Shown: positions 25,903 to 35,160, numbered from the stretch's first letter. The stretch is DNA of 64,000 nucleotides from Desnuesiella massiliensis (GCF_001403615.1 NZ_LN879456.1:1240001-1304000), one strand, 5' to 3'. Notes: generated by a model from the letters alone, not told the origin. A program made the numbers and translations.

Positions 25903-27627
25903 TTAATTAACGAAAATCAAGGAATTATGCTGTTTTGCTGTTTCATTTATTCCATACTTTAAGTAAATTAAGCCCATTATGATTTTAAAGCATGGTATAT
26001 CAAGAAGTGCCTGTCCATACATTTTTATTTGTGGATCAAGAAAATCTACAACTGAATGGCTTATTATAGCAACTCCTGCTTCATATTTTCTTGCCCTTTT
26101 TTCAACATTTCTTAAAAATACTAGGCTTTGAGGTACATTGGTATCAATCATAAGATAAGCTTCATCACAGATTAACAACACTCTTTCATTTCTATCTTTG
26201 CTCATTTCCTGCCAGCACCAAGTAAGAATATTAAAATATTGAGTTCTTTTAATATTGTCATTAGTATTTTGCAAATCATGAGTATCAAGGCAAATGCATC
26301 TTGTATTAGTTTTGATAGAGCTATATCCATTCCAAAGAAAAGAATCACTTCCCATAGCTATATCTTTTAAAAGCAGTGCAAGGTCATCATAAATATTAGC
26401 TTCGCTTTCTTTTCTTGTTTTTTCTTTTTCCTTTGCTTTTTTATCTATCAAATTATAAAGGTCTAAAAATATAGGAAAATCTTCATTACTAAGTTTGGTT
26501 ATATCTGTATCCCAAGTTATGCCAAAGTTATTATATAGCTCAATTAAGCAATCTTTAAGAATAGCTCTTTCTCTATCTGTTAAGGATGGAATGTATAGAC
26601 TAAAAAATATTTCTAAATTCTTAATGTAAAGAGCCATATCACCCATTCCCTGACCTTCATCTTTATAAACTTCATCATTATCATCTACTGGTGTTGGTCT
26701 TATTTGGAGTGGATTTATTCTTCCATTGCTGCCTCCACCTGCATTAATCCAATCTCCATTTAAAGCTTCGCATAGCTCTTTGTATTCTCTTTCTGGATCT
26801 ACAAATATAATTTTAGTGTCTTTCATATATTCAGATAAGGCTATATGCTTAACTGCTGTAGACTTTCCAACACCAGCTACTCCCATTATAACCATGTTAG
26901 TGTTGGTTCTATCATTTCCTCTCTTCCAAGTATCCAGTATAATTAATCCACCACTGGAATCTCTTCCGAAATAATAACCTGTTCCATCATTATAACCACT
27001 TGATGAAAAAGGAAATCCACCTACAAAGGTGGATAAAGGAACTATTCTGCTTACTATCTGCTCTATATTTTCATCTGAAGTATAAAAGGGTGAACAATTT
27101 TTAAATGCCTGCTCTTGCAAGTTTGACAGGTTTCTTGGTTTACATTTACTCATTGCACAGGTACTTTCAGTTTTTCTGCAAACCTTATTGAAACTTTCAT
27201 CTTCTCTTGATATTGGCATAATAGTAATTCCCATAAGTCCAACAGTTTCACCATTTTGGTCTATTTGCACCATTATCTTTTCTCCATCTAATGCTGAACG
27301 TTCTGCCCTTTTCTGAGCTAGTGGATCTTTAGCACTTTCTGCTGCTCCACGACTTTGAATTACGTTTCTTGAAAGACTTTCAATAAAAGAACTGTTATCA
27401 ATAGGCTTAAAAGATATACTGACAATAGTACTTGGTATATTTGTAATTTTAGAAAGCCATCCATAATCAACTTTTTGAGGATATTTAACTATTCCATATA
27501 CTTTTCCCGTATTTTCACCTATAACCAAGCTGTTTCTTTTTATTTCAAGTCCCATTGGAGTTATTATATTTAGCAAGGATTTGTTTAATAATATTTCTTG
27601 ATTTAAGGTATTTTTATTTTTTATCAT
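25903..27627 (-). pseudogene. virB4: virB4 (TraE-like) 5' part, interrupted by the transposon
   Basis: A VirB4-type T4SS ATPase missing its C-terminus. Walker A is GVAGVGKSTAVKH and Walker B is VLLICDEAYLMI; the genuine sequence ends at CFKIIMG (position 25,973), after which the frame reads ~22 transposon-encoded residues to a stop. The ATG at 27627 has GGGAG 8 bases upstream. Rejoining to 11,784-11,970 restores a 612-residue protein. Both Walker motifs remain, but loss of the conserved C-terminal 61 residues probably inactivates the transfer apparatus. Confidence 0.9.
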
Positions 27628-27647
27628 TTTCACATCTCCCTTTTCTA

Positions 27648-28322
27648 TTAAAAAATAGGGATAGTGGCTTCAAACTCACTATCCTCTATATTTGTATAAG
27701 CTGGATTATTTACAAGATTACATAACCTTACTATATCCTGCTGCTTTAATATTTCACATTGTATGTTTCCACTTTCAAGCTTTGACTTAAATTCATAGCA
27801 TCTTTTAGATATTTCTCTTTCTATATCTTCTTCATACCTTTCCCAAAGCATTATATAAAACTGCCTTTCAACAACTTCTCCAGATAAGGCATAATTACTC
27901 ATTACAAGCATTTCATTTCTTAACAAATCCTTTTGCTTTTGATCTGAGCTATTTGAAATAATACCAGTATACTCATTTATAAGTGGTGAAATATCTACTG
28001 GTCTTGATACTGCTAAAAACTTATAAGGCTTTTGCTCACTTGAAAGTTCTGCTGTGAGAGTCTTACATAAAAGCTTTTTTTCTCTTTCTGATAGCAAATC
28101 AATGCTTATAGGATTAATTTTTATATACATGATAATGTAGCCATCTCGTGTATATAAATAGCGTTCTTTAACATCTTTTACATTTACAAACTCATTAGCA
28201 GTTTTCTGCTCTTTATTTTCTGTAACCTTTGTTCTTTTACTATTCTTCTTTAAAAATAACAGTGTTAAACCTCCACAAATTAAACAAAGCAATAACATAA
28301 CAATTGGTATAATAGGTTTCAT
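27648..28322 (-). CDS. Membrane-anchored conjugation protein (TraC-like)
   Basis: A 224-residue protein with an N-terminal membrane helix (IIPIVMLLLCLICGGLTLLFL) and a soluble domain (DVKERYLYTRDGYIIMYIKINPI) like the N-terminal membrane-proximal part often found next to VirB4 in Tn1549-type elements. It lies 20 bases upstream of virB4 on the same strand. It may recruit the ATPase to the membrane complex. Confidence 0.7.
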   Translation of the reverse strand: MKPIIPIVMLLLCLICGGLTLLFLKKNSKRTKVTENKEQKTANEFVNVKDVKERYLYTRDGYIIMYIKINPISIDLLSEREKKLLCKTLTAELSSEQKPYKFLAVSRPVDISPLINEYTGIISNSSDQKQKDLLRNEMLVMSNYALSGEVVERQFYIMLWERYEEDIEREISKRCYEFKSKLESGNIQCEILKQQDIVRLCNLVNNPAYTNIEDSEFEATIPIF

Positions 28323-28332
28323 GGTGCACCTC

Positions 28333-28446
28333 CTATATCTCTAATCCTTCTTTAATTCTTTCATGTTTTAATATTAATATCTTTTTTTCATAATCCTCAT
28401 TTTTGCTATTCTTTAAGCAGTGCATATTATCTAAAATTCTAGTCAC
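28333..28446 (-). CDS. Small coupled ORF between Dcm and TraC-like gene
   Basis: A 37-codon frame starting at a GTG that overlaps the methyltransferase stop as GTGA, and ending 11 bases before the next ATG. The product is charged (TRILDNMHCLKNSKNEDYEKKILILKHERI). Tight packing in the operon argues that it is translated; no family is recognised. Confidence 0.45.
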   Translation of the reverse strand: MTRILDNMHCLKNSKNEDYEKKILILKHERIKEGLEI

Positions 28447-29507
28447 TCTACTCTTAATCTTGTGCCAATTTCATATACTATTGAAACGGTAACTGAATTA
28501 CCAGCTTGCTTATATAACTGGCTATCTGAATTGACTGATTGTGCTTTATAATAAAATTCATCAGGAAATCCTTGCAATCTAAAACATTCAAGGGGCGTAA
28601 GTTTTCTTATCGCCCCACCCAATAATATTCCATGTCTATCTTGTGCTGTTAAAGTAAACATTGGTTCATTTTCATTTTTAAATCTACGCCCATTTTGACG
28701 TTTTTTTAATCTTTCTGGGGTAAGAACAGCTCTTGGAATAACTAAAACTCCACTATTATCTGCAGCTCTATTTGTAATTCCAGAATTATATCTTGCTTTT
28801 ATACATCTTGCATTTTCAGTTACTTGAGGTTTTAAATTTAAGTCAACAAAATATAATCCTGTTTTTGCTCCTTGACCGCCTCCATGAGAAGTTAATGTTG
28901 TACTTAAACCATCTATACTATATACCCTTTGTCCTTGTTTACCTCCTATAAGCTGCTTAAGAGTTTTTGGGTTGCAACTGATGATAGGAAATATTTTTGT
29001 GAAACTTCTTCCTCTAATATGTGCAATAATGAACACTCTTTCACGGTTTTGTGGCACTCCGAAATCTTTGCTGTTAAGCAATTGCCATTCAGCATCATAC
29101 CCCAATTCATAAAGTGTACTGAGGATGGTTTTAAAAGTCCTGCCTTGGTCATGCGATAGCAGTCCTTTGACATTTTCAAGAAGAAGAAGTGGAGGTTTTC
29201 TTTCATTAACCAATCTGGCAATTTCAAAGAACATAGTTCCTCTAATATCTTCAAATCCTCTCCTTTTTCCTGCAATTGAGAAACTTTGACAAGGAAATCC
29301 TGCACAGAGCAATTCAAATTCGGGCATTTCTTTTGGATTGATTTTTCTGACATCATTAATAAACCACTCTCCTTCACAACTGTACATAGCTCTATAACTT
29401 CTATCTGCAAATTTATCTACTTCGCAATGACCTACGCATTCATGTCCAGCCAATTCAAGTCCTAATCTAAATCCGCCTATACCACTAAACAAATCAATAA
29501 ACTTCAA
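28443..29507 (-). CDS. Orphan DNA (cytosine-5) methyltransferase
   Basis: A 354-residue C5 methyltransferase: FIDLFSGIGG (motif I), CAGFPCQSFS with the catalytic Cys (motif IV), LLLENVKG (VI), QNRERVF (VIII) and QAGNSVTVSIV (X). No restriction gene accompanies it. It lies within the transfer operon, in the position where conjugative elements carry methylases that protect incoming DNA from host restriction. Confidence 0.92.
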   Translation of the reverse strand: MKFIDLFSGIGGFRLGLELAGHECVGHCEVDKFADRSYRAMYSCEGEWFINDVRKINPKEMPEFELLCAGFPCQSFSIAGKRRGFEDIRGTMFFEIARLVNERKPPLLLLENVKGLLSHDQGRTFKTILSTLYELGYDAEWQLLNSKDFGVPQNRERVFIIAHIRGRSFTKIFPIISCNPKTLKQLIGGKQGQRVYSIDGLSTTLTSHGGGQGAKTGLYFVDLNLKPQVTENARCIKARYNSGITNRAADNSGVLVIPRAVLTPERLKKRQNGRRFKNENEPMFTLTAQDRHGILLGGAIRKLTPLECFRLQGFPDEFYYKAQSVNSDSQLYKQAGNSVTVSIVYEIGTRLRVE

Positions 29508-29519
29508 GTATTCTCCCTC

Positions 29520-29897
29520 CTATAGCTCCATATCATCTTCATAATCTGGTACATAAACATCCATAAAAGCTGAGTCTTCTACTTCTTCCTGAGAATAATA
29601 CTCTGGTTCTCTAAACCTTTCATAGTATTTTGAAATCTGCTCATCTGTTAGTGAAATAGATGCTCCATCTTCATTAAAGCCGCAAAGAAAAAACGTACCA
29701 GCAATTATGTCTCTGCCGATACGTCTGTTTCCTTCAAGACCTCTTATTTTACCTTCTTCATTACAAACAAGGCTTGTATTATCATCTAAGTCTACCATTT
29801 CAATTGAGCCTCCAACTATCTCCTGCATAGGTTTTAAACCTTCTTCTATTTCTGCAACATAAGGCCTTATTTGAGGTTGAACTATTAATACTCTCAT
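29520..29897 (-). CDS. DUF3846-type protein
   Basis: A 125-residue acidic protein. The N-terminal MRVLIVQPQIRPYVAEIEEGLKPMQEIVGG and the central NRRIGRDIIAGTFFLCG fit the DUF3846 family, found in conjugative elements and phages and lacking a known function. It lies between two methyltransferases, 12 and 6 bases away, so all three are co-expressed; an antirestriction-related role is a guess. Confidence 0.7.
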   Translation of the reverse strand: MRVLIVQPQIRPYVAEIEEGLKPMQEIVGGSIEMVDLDDNTSLVCNEEGKIRGLEGNRRIGRDIIAGTFFLCGFNEDGASISLTDEQISKYYERFREPEYYSQEEVEDSAFMDVYVPDYEDDMEL

Positions 29898-29903
29898 AAG
29901 TTT

Positions 29904-30479
29904 TTACATCTCCTTTACTTTTTTAATACTTTCTCTAATATCTAAGCCATCAATTTCATTACCAAGACAAACCCATCCTTCATGAGTTTCTCGTGCAAAG
30001 AGTTCAACTCTGGGTAAATCTCCGCAAAGCTCAATTATTCTTTTCCTTACTTCCTCAGGTTTTTTACTATGCTTTTCAATAGGTAAATCTATAACTGAAT
30101 GAACTGCTTTTGATATTCTTTTAGGGTGACCTTTAGTTCCAATTAGGCATATTTCCGGATTAGCTCTTGTCCAAAATCCCAGTCCCCAAAACCAATTTGG
30201 ACTTTTCTTATTTCTCTTTACCCAGCAAAACCCTAAGGTTTTATAAGTAAATCCCCATCTTTTCATAGTTTCAAGCCCTACAAGTAAGTTAGGAAAAGTA
30301 ACCCATAAAAATAAAATACAATCTTCCATAGCTAAACTTGCTACGTCAAGATTGTATATATCTTCATGACTCATAGTATTATAATGATTTTCAGCAGATC
30401 TTCCTCTACCTTTTTTAGAATACACTTTATAGCTCCAAGGTGGATCAGCATAAATTATATTAAACCTCATAGGTTTCAC
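29904..30479 (-). CDS. MT-A70-family adenine methyltransferase
   Basis: A 191-residue N6-adenine methyltransferase of the MT-A70 family. The catalytic DPPW lies in IYADPPWSYKV (about residues 10-17); LFLWVTFPNL, WTRANPEICLIG and the C-terminal PRVELFARETHEGW are also family hallmarks. No restriction partner is adjacent. Likely an orphan protective methylase of the conjugative element. Confidence 0.92.
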   Translation of the reverse strand: MKPMRFNIIYADPPWSYKVYSKKGRGRSAENHYNTMSHEDIYNLDVASLAMEDCILFLWVTFPNLLVGLETMKRWGFTYKTLGFCWVKRNKKSPNWFWGLGFWTRANPEICLIGTKGHPKRISKAVHSVIDLPIEKHSKKPEEVRKRIIELCGDLPRVELFARETHEGWVCLGNEIDGLDIRESIKKVKEM

Positions 30480-30480
30480 C

Positions 30481-32208
30481 CTAAAACTGTGGGCCTATAT
30501 GCCAATCGTCATACAAGCTGCCTTTTATGTTTACATAATCATTTAAATTAACAGAAAGCATACCCTCTGGTGTCCATACATCTATTACTTCTGCATATAC
30601 AGAATAGGTTCCATCTGGATACCATATTGGAGTAAAATGTACTCTTTGATTATAGGTAGAATATTTATTTTTTTTAAGCTGAAAACTTGAGGAATAACCT
30701 GCTGTTATCATTTCTAATACTCTATTATAAGTTTTATAATTAAATTCAGGATAATAAGAAATAACATTTTGAGCACCTGTTATGGATGAGCTTGGAGCAT
30801 TAGAACTAAGATTAGAATTTACATTTAAGTTTATTCCATATCCTGATTTCATAGTTTTTGAATAGGCTGTAGGGACTTTAGCATCTGGCTGAAGGTTCAT
30901 ATTGGCTGAAAGATAAGCATAGTAACTTATCCATTTATATTTCCAATCTCCTCTATCAACCCAATGACCATTATCAACCCAGTATCCTGTGTTTTTACCT
31001 GTACTAACCCAGCTCCAGTTTGCCTGCCATTCCCATTTAGGTTCCCAATAGCAATCCCATTTTCCCCATGTAGCAGAAGTTTTTGGAGCTTTACTTGGAA
31101 TACTAGAAGCTTTAAAACTTGGATTTTTATCATTAGCAGTAGGATTTGGTGGAGTGTTTTCTTTAAGGTCTACTATTTTGGCTGTAATATTTGCTTTATT
31201 TGCAAATGCTCCACTTATACTTACATCTATATTTAATGTTTGTGGTGTTTTGGGAGTGTGCCATTTAAACCAAACCTTTTGAGATTCTCCTTCTGGAATA
31301 TAAATATTACTTACAGTGTAGTTTTGTCCATTTACTCTAAAGCTTACAGATACAGGATTGTCAGGTGTTCTTCTTCTATCTGTATTTACAGTTATTGAAG
31401 TAATAACATCTGTGTCACATCTATATTCATAGGAATTACTATCAATATCTACTCCCTTATCCGCCTCACTAAACCTTATGACACCAAGTCCTAAATAGGC
31501 TTTTATTTGAGTATTTGATACCTTTTGATTACTCGATCCTGACCAAGCAGCAAAACCTAAATCAGAAGTTTGTAAAAACAAAGCAAGGGGCAAATTCTTA
31601 TGAGATAAACTTACCATCTTTGCTCTTAAACCTCCTCCAAGTTTTTCATCATATAATGCTGCTTCATGTGCAGTCATTGCCATATACACTCCTTGAAAAG
31701 TCATGTAAGCTATAGGTTCAATAAGTATTTTATAATCTCCGCTTATAAGATTTTCATAATTCATACCAGTAAGGCTTGCAATTAATTTTAGAGCATATTC
31801 AGAACAAAAGTATTTTTTAGTAGCTTCAATATTTATAGTATAGCTACTTGAACCTATAATTCTTGGCATAGGTTGAGATGGAATATAATAGTTATACACA
31901 CTTGTGTATGCTTGCAAGGAACTTCCGTTTCTATATTGAATTTTTGATTTCTTTCCAAAATGTATTTTTATATTATTTTGATTTTTATTTGAGAAATCAA
32001 TAGGTGTAGTTACTGGCATTTGATCTCTACACCTGATAACAGTAATCCTTACCCCATCATTCCCTGGATTCCAAAAGTTTTGAGATGATCCATTTCCCAT
32101 TCCACCTCCTCCGCCGTCAAAGTTTCCATCTCCTTCAGCAAATACACTTATAGGTACAGAAAAAATTATTAACATTAAACAAAGTAAAAATGCTGTTACT
32201 CTTTTCAT
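30481..32208 (-). CDS. Large secreted protein of the transfer/pilus locus
   Basis: A 575-residue exported protein with a clear signal peptide (MKRVTAFLLCLMLIIFSVPISVFA) and a Gly-rich stretch (GDGNFDGGGGGMGNGSS). The middle carries a beta-rich, possibly Ig-like module, and around 400-430 there is a Trp-rich segment (WGKWDCYWEPKWEWQANWSW). No enzyme motif is seen. It follows the pilus genes and starts after a GGAGGTG site, so it is probably an extracellular component (adhesin or tip-like). I do not recognise the family with confidence. Confidence 0.65.
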   Translation of the reverse strand: MKRVTAFLLCLMLIIFSVPISVFAEGDGNFDGGGGGMGNGSSQNFWNPGNDGVRITVIRCRDQMPVTTPIDFSNKNQNNIKIHFGKKSKIQYRNGSSLQAYTSVYNYYIPSQPMPRIIGSSSYTINIEATKKYFCSEYALKLIASLTGMNYENLISGDYKILIEPIAYMTFQGVYMAMTAHEAALYDEKLGGGLRAKMVSLSHKNLPLALFLQTSDLGFAAWSGSSNQKVSNTQIKAYLGLGVIRFSEADKGVDIDSNSYEYRCDTDVITSITVNTDRRRTPDNPVSVSFRVNGQNYTVSNIYIPEGESQKVWFKWHTPKTPQTLNIDVSISGAFANKANITAKIVDLKENTPPNPTANDKNPSFKASSIPSKAPKTSATWGKWDCYWEPKWEWQANWSWVSTGKNTGYWVDNGHWVDRGDWKYKWISYYAYLSANMNLQPDAKVPTAYSKTMKSGYGINLNVNSNLSSNAPSSSITGAQNVISYYPEFNYKTYNRVLEMITAGYSSSFQLKKNKYSTYNQRVHFTPIWYPDGTYSVYAEVIDVWTPEGMLSVNLNDYVNIKGSLYDDWHIGPQF

Positions 32209-32222
32209 AAGCTTACACCTCC

Positions 32223-32259
32223 AAAAAAATAGAGAGTACAGATTTTAACCATACTCTCT
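32223..32259 (-). terminator. Hairpin between the anchored protein gene and the secreted protein gene
   Basis: Perfect 8-bp arms (AGAGAGTA / TACTCTCT) around a 13-base loop, followed on the minus strand by ATTTTTTT. It would end or attenuate the transcript before the secreted-protein gene. Confidence 0.7.
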
Positions 32260-32279
32260 AAAAATACTTTTTTATTAAA

Positions 32280-32813
32280 CTAATCCATTGTACCCACTTG
32301 CTTATTAATATCACCATCAGATGTTACATTTGTTCCTTGACCACCACCACCTTCATCGTTAACCCAACCAAACCCTGGAACATATACTTGTCCTTTGTTA
32401 TTTTTTTCTCCTCCCTTAGGACTTGATTCTTTCTGTGGTTTTACTGCTTTTTCAGGATAAGTAGGTACTTTATTTTTATTTGTTATATCATCTGTAGTCT
32501 TAGGTTTTTCCTTTGGTGGTTCTGGTTTTTTAGGTGCTGTTTCAGTATTACTACTTACAACATTATTTTGAGAGGATTTTTCTGTACTATCAGCAGCATT
32601 AATAACTGGTACTTTAGCTTTTTCTTCATTTTCTGTTTTTATTTCGTCTACCTTAACTTCATCTACCTTATTAATATCTGATAAGACTTTATCCTCTTTA
32701 TTTTTAGGTGTTTTATTTACATAACTTATTAAGCCTGCTCCAAGAGCTATAGCTAAAACAACAAGAAGTGTTACAGTTAAATTTTTCTTTACATTAAAAT
32801 TAAGTTTTTTCAT
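32280..32813 (-). CDS. Single-pass surface protein with low-complexity stalk
   Basis: About 177 residues: a short basic N-terminus, one membrane helix (LTVTLLVVLAIALGAGLISYV), a Lys/Glu/Pro-rich stalk, and a conserved-looking end (GQVYVPGFGWVNDEGGGGQG ... GDINKQVGTM). The end resembles DUF6550-type proteins of clostridial mobile elements. The ATG at 32813 is better spaced from GGGAG than the one at 32819. Function unknown; probably an envelope component of the pilus/transfer system. Confidence 0.6.
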   Translation of the reverse strand: MKKLNFNVKKNLTVTLLVVLAIALGAGLISYVNKTPKNKEDKVLSDINKVDEVKVDEIKTENEEKAKVPVINAADSTEKSSQNNVVSSNTETAPKKPEPPKEKPKTTDDITNKNKVPTYPEKAVKPQKESSPKGGEKNNKGQVYVPGFGWVNDEGGGGQGTNVTSDGDINKQVGTMD

Positions 32814-32973
32814 CCACATTCACTCCCTTAATTTTTTTTCAACATAACGGGTTTTTTTGCCCTTGTTAAAAAATAAACATACTTTTTGTATTTTGTCCAG
32901 ATGTTTTTTTAATTTTTTATTTTCACTTATTCACACGTTGTCCACACGCTCTCCTGTGTATATGTGATTAACT

Positions 32974-33528
32974 TTAGAACTTAGAAGTATAACCTGCATT
33001 GACCTTTAAGTTTATTTGTAGTGGTGGCAGCTTATCCCATCCAAAAGATAAAGGTACTTCAATATGGATAGTAGCTTGAGCTTGAAATTTATTTGAAGTA
33101 TTAGGGTTTAACGGTGCTAATGATGTATTTATAATATTTATTTTAAGATCTGAAAGCTTATATTCTGTCTCTTTTCCCGTAAATTTAATGTGATATACAC
33201 CATTTTTCTCTAAACCTAAAAGATTATCAAGATAAGTAAATATATCTCCTGTATCTACTTTACTCTCCCATAAATTAGCTTGGTTTAGATTATAGCCTCC
33301 ACTATATCCTTCACGTAGCCCATTATATACATCATCATAATTTTGAGCCGCCACAGCTATTACAGAAGTTTGAAGTGCATCCCTTACTCCCTTTGCTATA
33401 ATTTGAAGCCTCATGTATTCTGATACTGCACTAAATATTATTATCAGTGATAAAACTATTGCGCAAGCAAGAGGAAGAGCATTTCCTTTTTTCTCCTTCA
33501 ATATCCTTCTTATGTTTTTTACTTCCAA
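32974..33528 (-). CDS. TadE-like pseudopilin
   Basis: A 184-residue protein with a short basic leader (KEKKGNALPLACAIVLSLIII) giving a prepilin-type G/N junction before a hydrophobic helix, then an extracellular domain rich in beta-strand. TadE/TadG-type minor pilins have this design. The 3' end of the DUF4320-type gene overlaps its start by 10 bases. It is a likely substrate of the A24 peptidase encoded at 39,519-39,935. Confidence 0.7.
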   Translation of the reverse strand: MEVKNIRRILKEKKGNALPLACAIVLSLIIIFSAVSEYMRLQIIAKGVRDALQTSVIAVAAQNYDDVYNGLREGYSGGYNLNQANLWESKVDTGDIFTYLDNLLGLEKNGVYHIKFTGKETEYKLSDLKINIINTSLAPLNPNTSNKFQAQATIHIEVPLSFGWDKLPPLQINLKVNAGYTSKF

Positions 33529-33926
33529 TACACTTCACTCCTCCCCGTAGCTTTAGATTTAAGTTCAATAGGAAAAGAGCCAAAACTAAAGAAACCTATA
33601 TCCACCATTTTAGTAACTGTTACAGTAATTTCATCATTTAGCTGTACTTTATTTGTTCCACTAATGTAATTTGCCTGCCATGATATAGCAGGACTTATTC
33701 CTGTTTGATCTTTTAAACTTTCTACCTTCGCACTTACTTCCGTACCTACTCTTCCTGAAATTTCTGCGGTTCTCATAATTTCATTGGCATAAGTATTTAA
33801 TTGATTTTTTGCCACAAATACAGGAAATATTTTTACTGCAAAAGCAATAACCATCATAGCTGCAATTATAATAACTACAGTATCAATATATCCTTCGCCT
33901 TTCTTTTCTTTTAAAAGTTTAATCAC
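33519..33926 (-). CDS. Pilin-like protein (DUF4320-type)
   Basis: A 135-residue protein with a prepilin-like leader KEKKGEGYIDTVV directly before a hydrophobic helix (IIIAAMMVIAFAVKIFPVFV). A GTG at 33926 with GGAGG upstream is the start; the longer frame extends into tadC. The motif KKGEG(Y/F)(I/V)DT is nearly the same in the Flp-like protein at 41,997-42,227, suggesting common processing. Confidence 0.7.
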   Translation of the reverse strand: MIKLLKEKKGEGYIDTVVIIIAAMMVIAFAVKIFPVFVAKNQLNTYANEIMRTAEISGRVGTEVSAKVESLKDQTGISPAISWQANYISGTNKVQLNDEITVTVTKMVDIGFFSFGSFPIELKSKATGRSEVYWK

Positions 33927-33937
33927 TGTACCACCTC

Positions 33938-34810
33938 CTAAAACAATTGCCCCATGGTTTTCATTATTTGAATCCCCATTACAACAAGATACATTAGTAC
34001 AAAGCACATAAGCATTGCAAAGGAATATTTTCTTATTTTTGATGGCTGTTTTGCTGCTAGTGTTTTAAGTCTTTGAAGTTCTAATTGCTTTAAATCATGG
34101 GATAACATCTGAAAATATACCACTCCATCATCACCACGAAGTACGCTTATAAGCCCTCTTACGACCTCTGAAAGTGTTGAACTTCCAAGTCTTGTTTCAA
34201 ACCTTGTAAGTGCTCCCTCAAAGCTTCCTGATTTCATATCTGCAACAGTTATTTCAAGTTCTCTTTTCATGGCTTTTCCTGCATTTTGCTTATAAGTTTC
34301 AAGAATAGACAGTATATCTCTGCTTGCTTTAAGCTCTTGAGTTAGAGTAGCAGTAAATCTTGGAAGTTCATATTCTATTTCCTCTCTTTGATTTTTAACC
34401 TTATCCTCAGCCACCTTAATTTCTTTAAAATATATTGCTATAGCTAAAAATAAGATTACTGGAGTTATTATTGGTAAAATAAATAAAGCAGGAATAATAC
34501 TAAATAGTACTAAACCTGCTTTAACATAAGCTTTTGCAATATAGGTTTCTGGAGTTAAATTTATTTCTGCGGATTTTAAAATTGCTGTAAGTTTTCTTTT
34601 TTTATACTCATTAAGCTTTATAATTTTTGAAAGCTTAGTTGATAGCTGTAATATATATATTTCCACATTGTGTGTCTTTTTCTTTTCTCTCCTGCTTATG
34701 CTTATTACTGCCTTTGAAGCTTTTAAACTAGGCAGCTTTAACAAATCTGCCATCAGCATGTATACTCCAAAGGAAAATAGACAGGAAAATATAAATAGTA
34801 TTGTTAACAT
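33938..34810 (-). CDS. tadC: TadC-like inner-membrane pilus platform protein
   Basis: A 290-residue Type II secretion F-domain protein: an N-terminal membrane segment, a central helix pair, the cytoplasmic F-domain core (ELPRFTATLTQELKASRDILSILETY), and C-terminal membrane helices (FAMLMCFVLMYLVVMGIQI). It should form the assembly platform with the TadB-like protein. In Tad loci tadB and tadC are adjacent; here a toxin-antitoxin pair separates them. Confidence 0.82.
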   Translation of the reverse strand: MLTILFIFSCLFSFGVYMLMADLLKLPSLKASKAVISISRREKKKTHNVEIYILQLSTKLSKIIKLNEYKKRKLTAILKSAEINLTPETYIAKAYVKAGLVLFSIIPALFILPIITPVILFLAIAIYFKEIKVAEDKVKNQREEIEYELPRFTATLTQELKASRDILSILETYKQNAGKAMKRELEITVADMKSGSFEGALTRFETRLGSSTLSEVVRGLISVLRGDDGVVYFQMLSHDLKQLELQRLKTLAAKQPSKIRKYSFAMLMCFVLMYLVVMGIQIMKTMGQLF

Positions 34811-34827
34811 ATATTAATTTCACCTCA

Positions 34828-34861
34828 CACAAAAACACGCAAAGCTTTTGCCTTGCGTGTT
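34828..34861 (-). terminator. Terminator after higA
   Basis: Nine-bp arms (AACACGCAA / TTGCGTGTT) around a 10-base loop, followed on the minus strand by TTTTGTGTG. It ends the toxin-antitoxin transcript before tadC. Confidence 0.65.
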
Positions 34862-34875
34862 CCAATTATTTTACA

Positions 34876-35160
34876 TTACCTTAATTCAATATGAATTTCT
34901 TTTCCTAATCCTTTTGCAAGCTTGCTAAGAAAGTCTAAAGAGGGATTATAATTTCCACTTTCAAGCCTGCTAATATTTGATTTTTGAGTTCCTATACGGT
35001 AAGCTAATTCTTCTTGAGTTAAATTTAGTTCTCTTCTTGCTTTTATTACTTCTGAAATAAGCTCATAGCGTGGTTTTAGTTTTTCATACTCATCTTTGAA
35101 CTCATTATCCTTCATAAGTTCTTTTTTAATTACTGAAAAATCAACACTTGCTTTACTCAT
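34876..35160 (-). CDS. higA: HigA-type antitoxin (XRE family)
   Basis: A 94-residue DNA-binding antitoxin. The HTH is LTQEELAYRIGTQKSNISRLESGNYNPSLDFLSKLAKGLG. An ATG at 35160 with GAGGTG upstream is the start; the toxin stop overlaps it by 8 bases. It should neutralise the upstream toxin and repress the pair through the palindrome at 35,563-35,580. Confidence 0.88.
   Translation of the reverse strand: MSKASVDFSVIKKELMKDNEFKDEYEKLKPRYELISEVIKARRELNLTQEELAYRIGTQKSNISRLESGNYNPSLDFLSKLAKGLGKEIHIELR

Larger units (their letters stand above)
11971..25975. mobile_element. 14.0-kb Tn4451-like mobilizable transposon inserted in virB4
   Basis: Boundaries are set by rebuilding virB4: the plus-strand target reads ...TGTACCC at the left and CCCATTATG at the right, so a shared CCC (GGG on the coding strand) flanks the element. 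Just inside, the ends are imperfect inverted repeats (AGGCTTAATTGTTTTAAA at the left; GCTTAATTTACTTAAAG, inverted, at the right). The large serine recombinase lies at the left end; TnpV is at the right, with MobC and the relaxase nearby. Large serine recombinases use very short core sequences, which fits the 2-3-bp repeat. Cargo: hemerythrin, chemoreceptor, BcgI-like restriction genes, GGDEF, EAL remnant with an IS, and a Spo0E/XRE pair. Confidence 0.88.

Noticed and set aside
28946..29410. A 154-codon frame inside the cytosine methyltransferase
   Set aside because: It is another frame of a gene with all methylase motifs and has no family resemblance or ribosome site.
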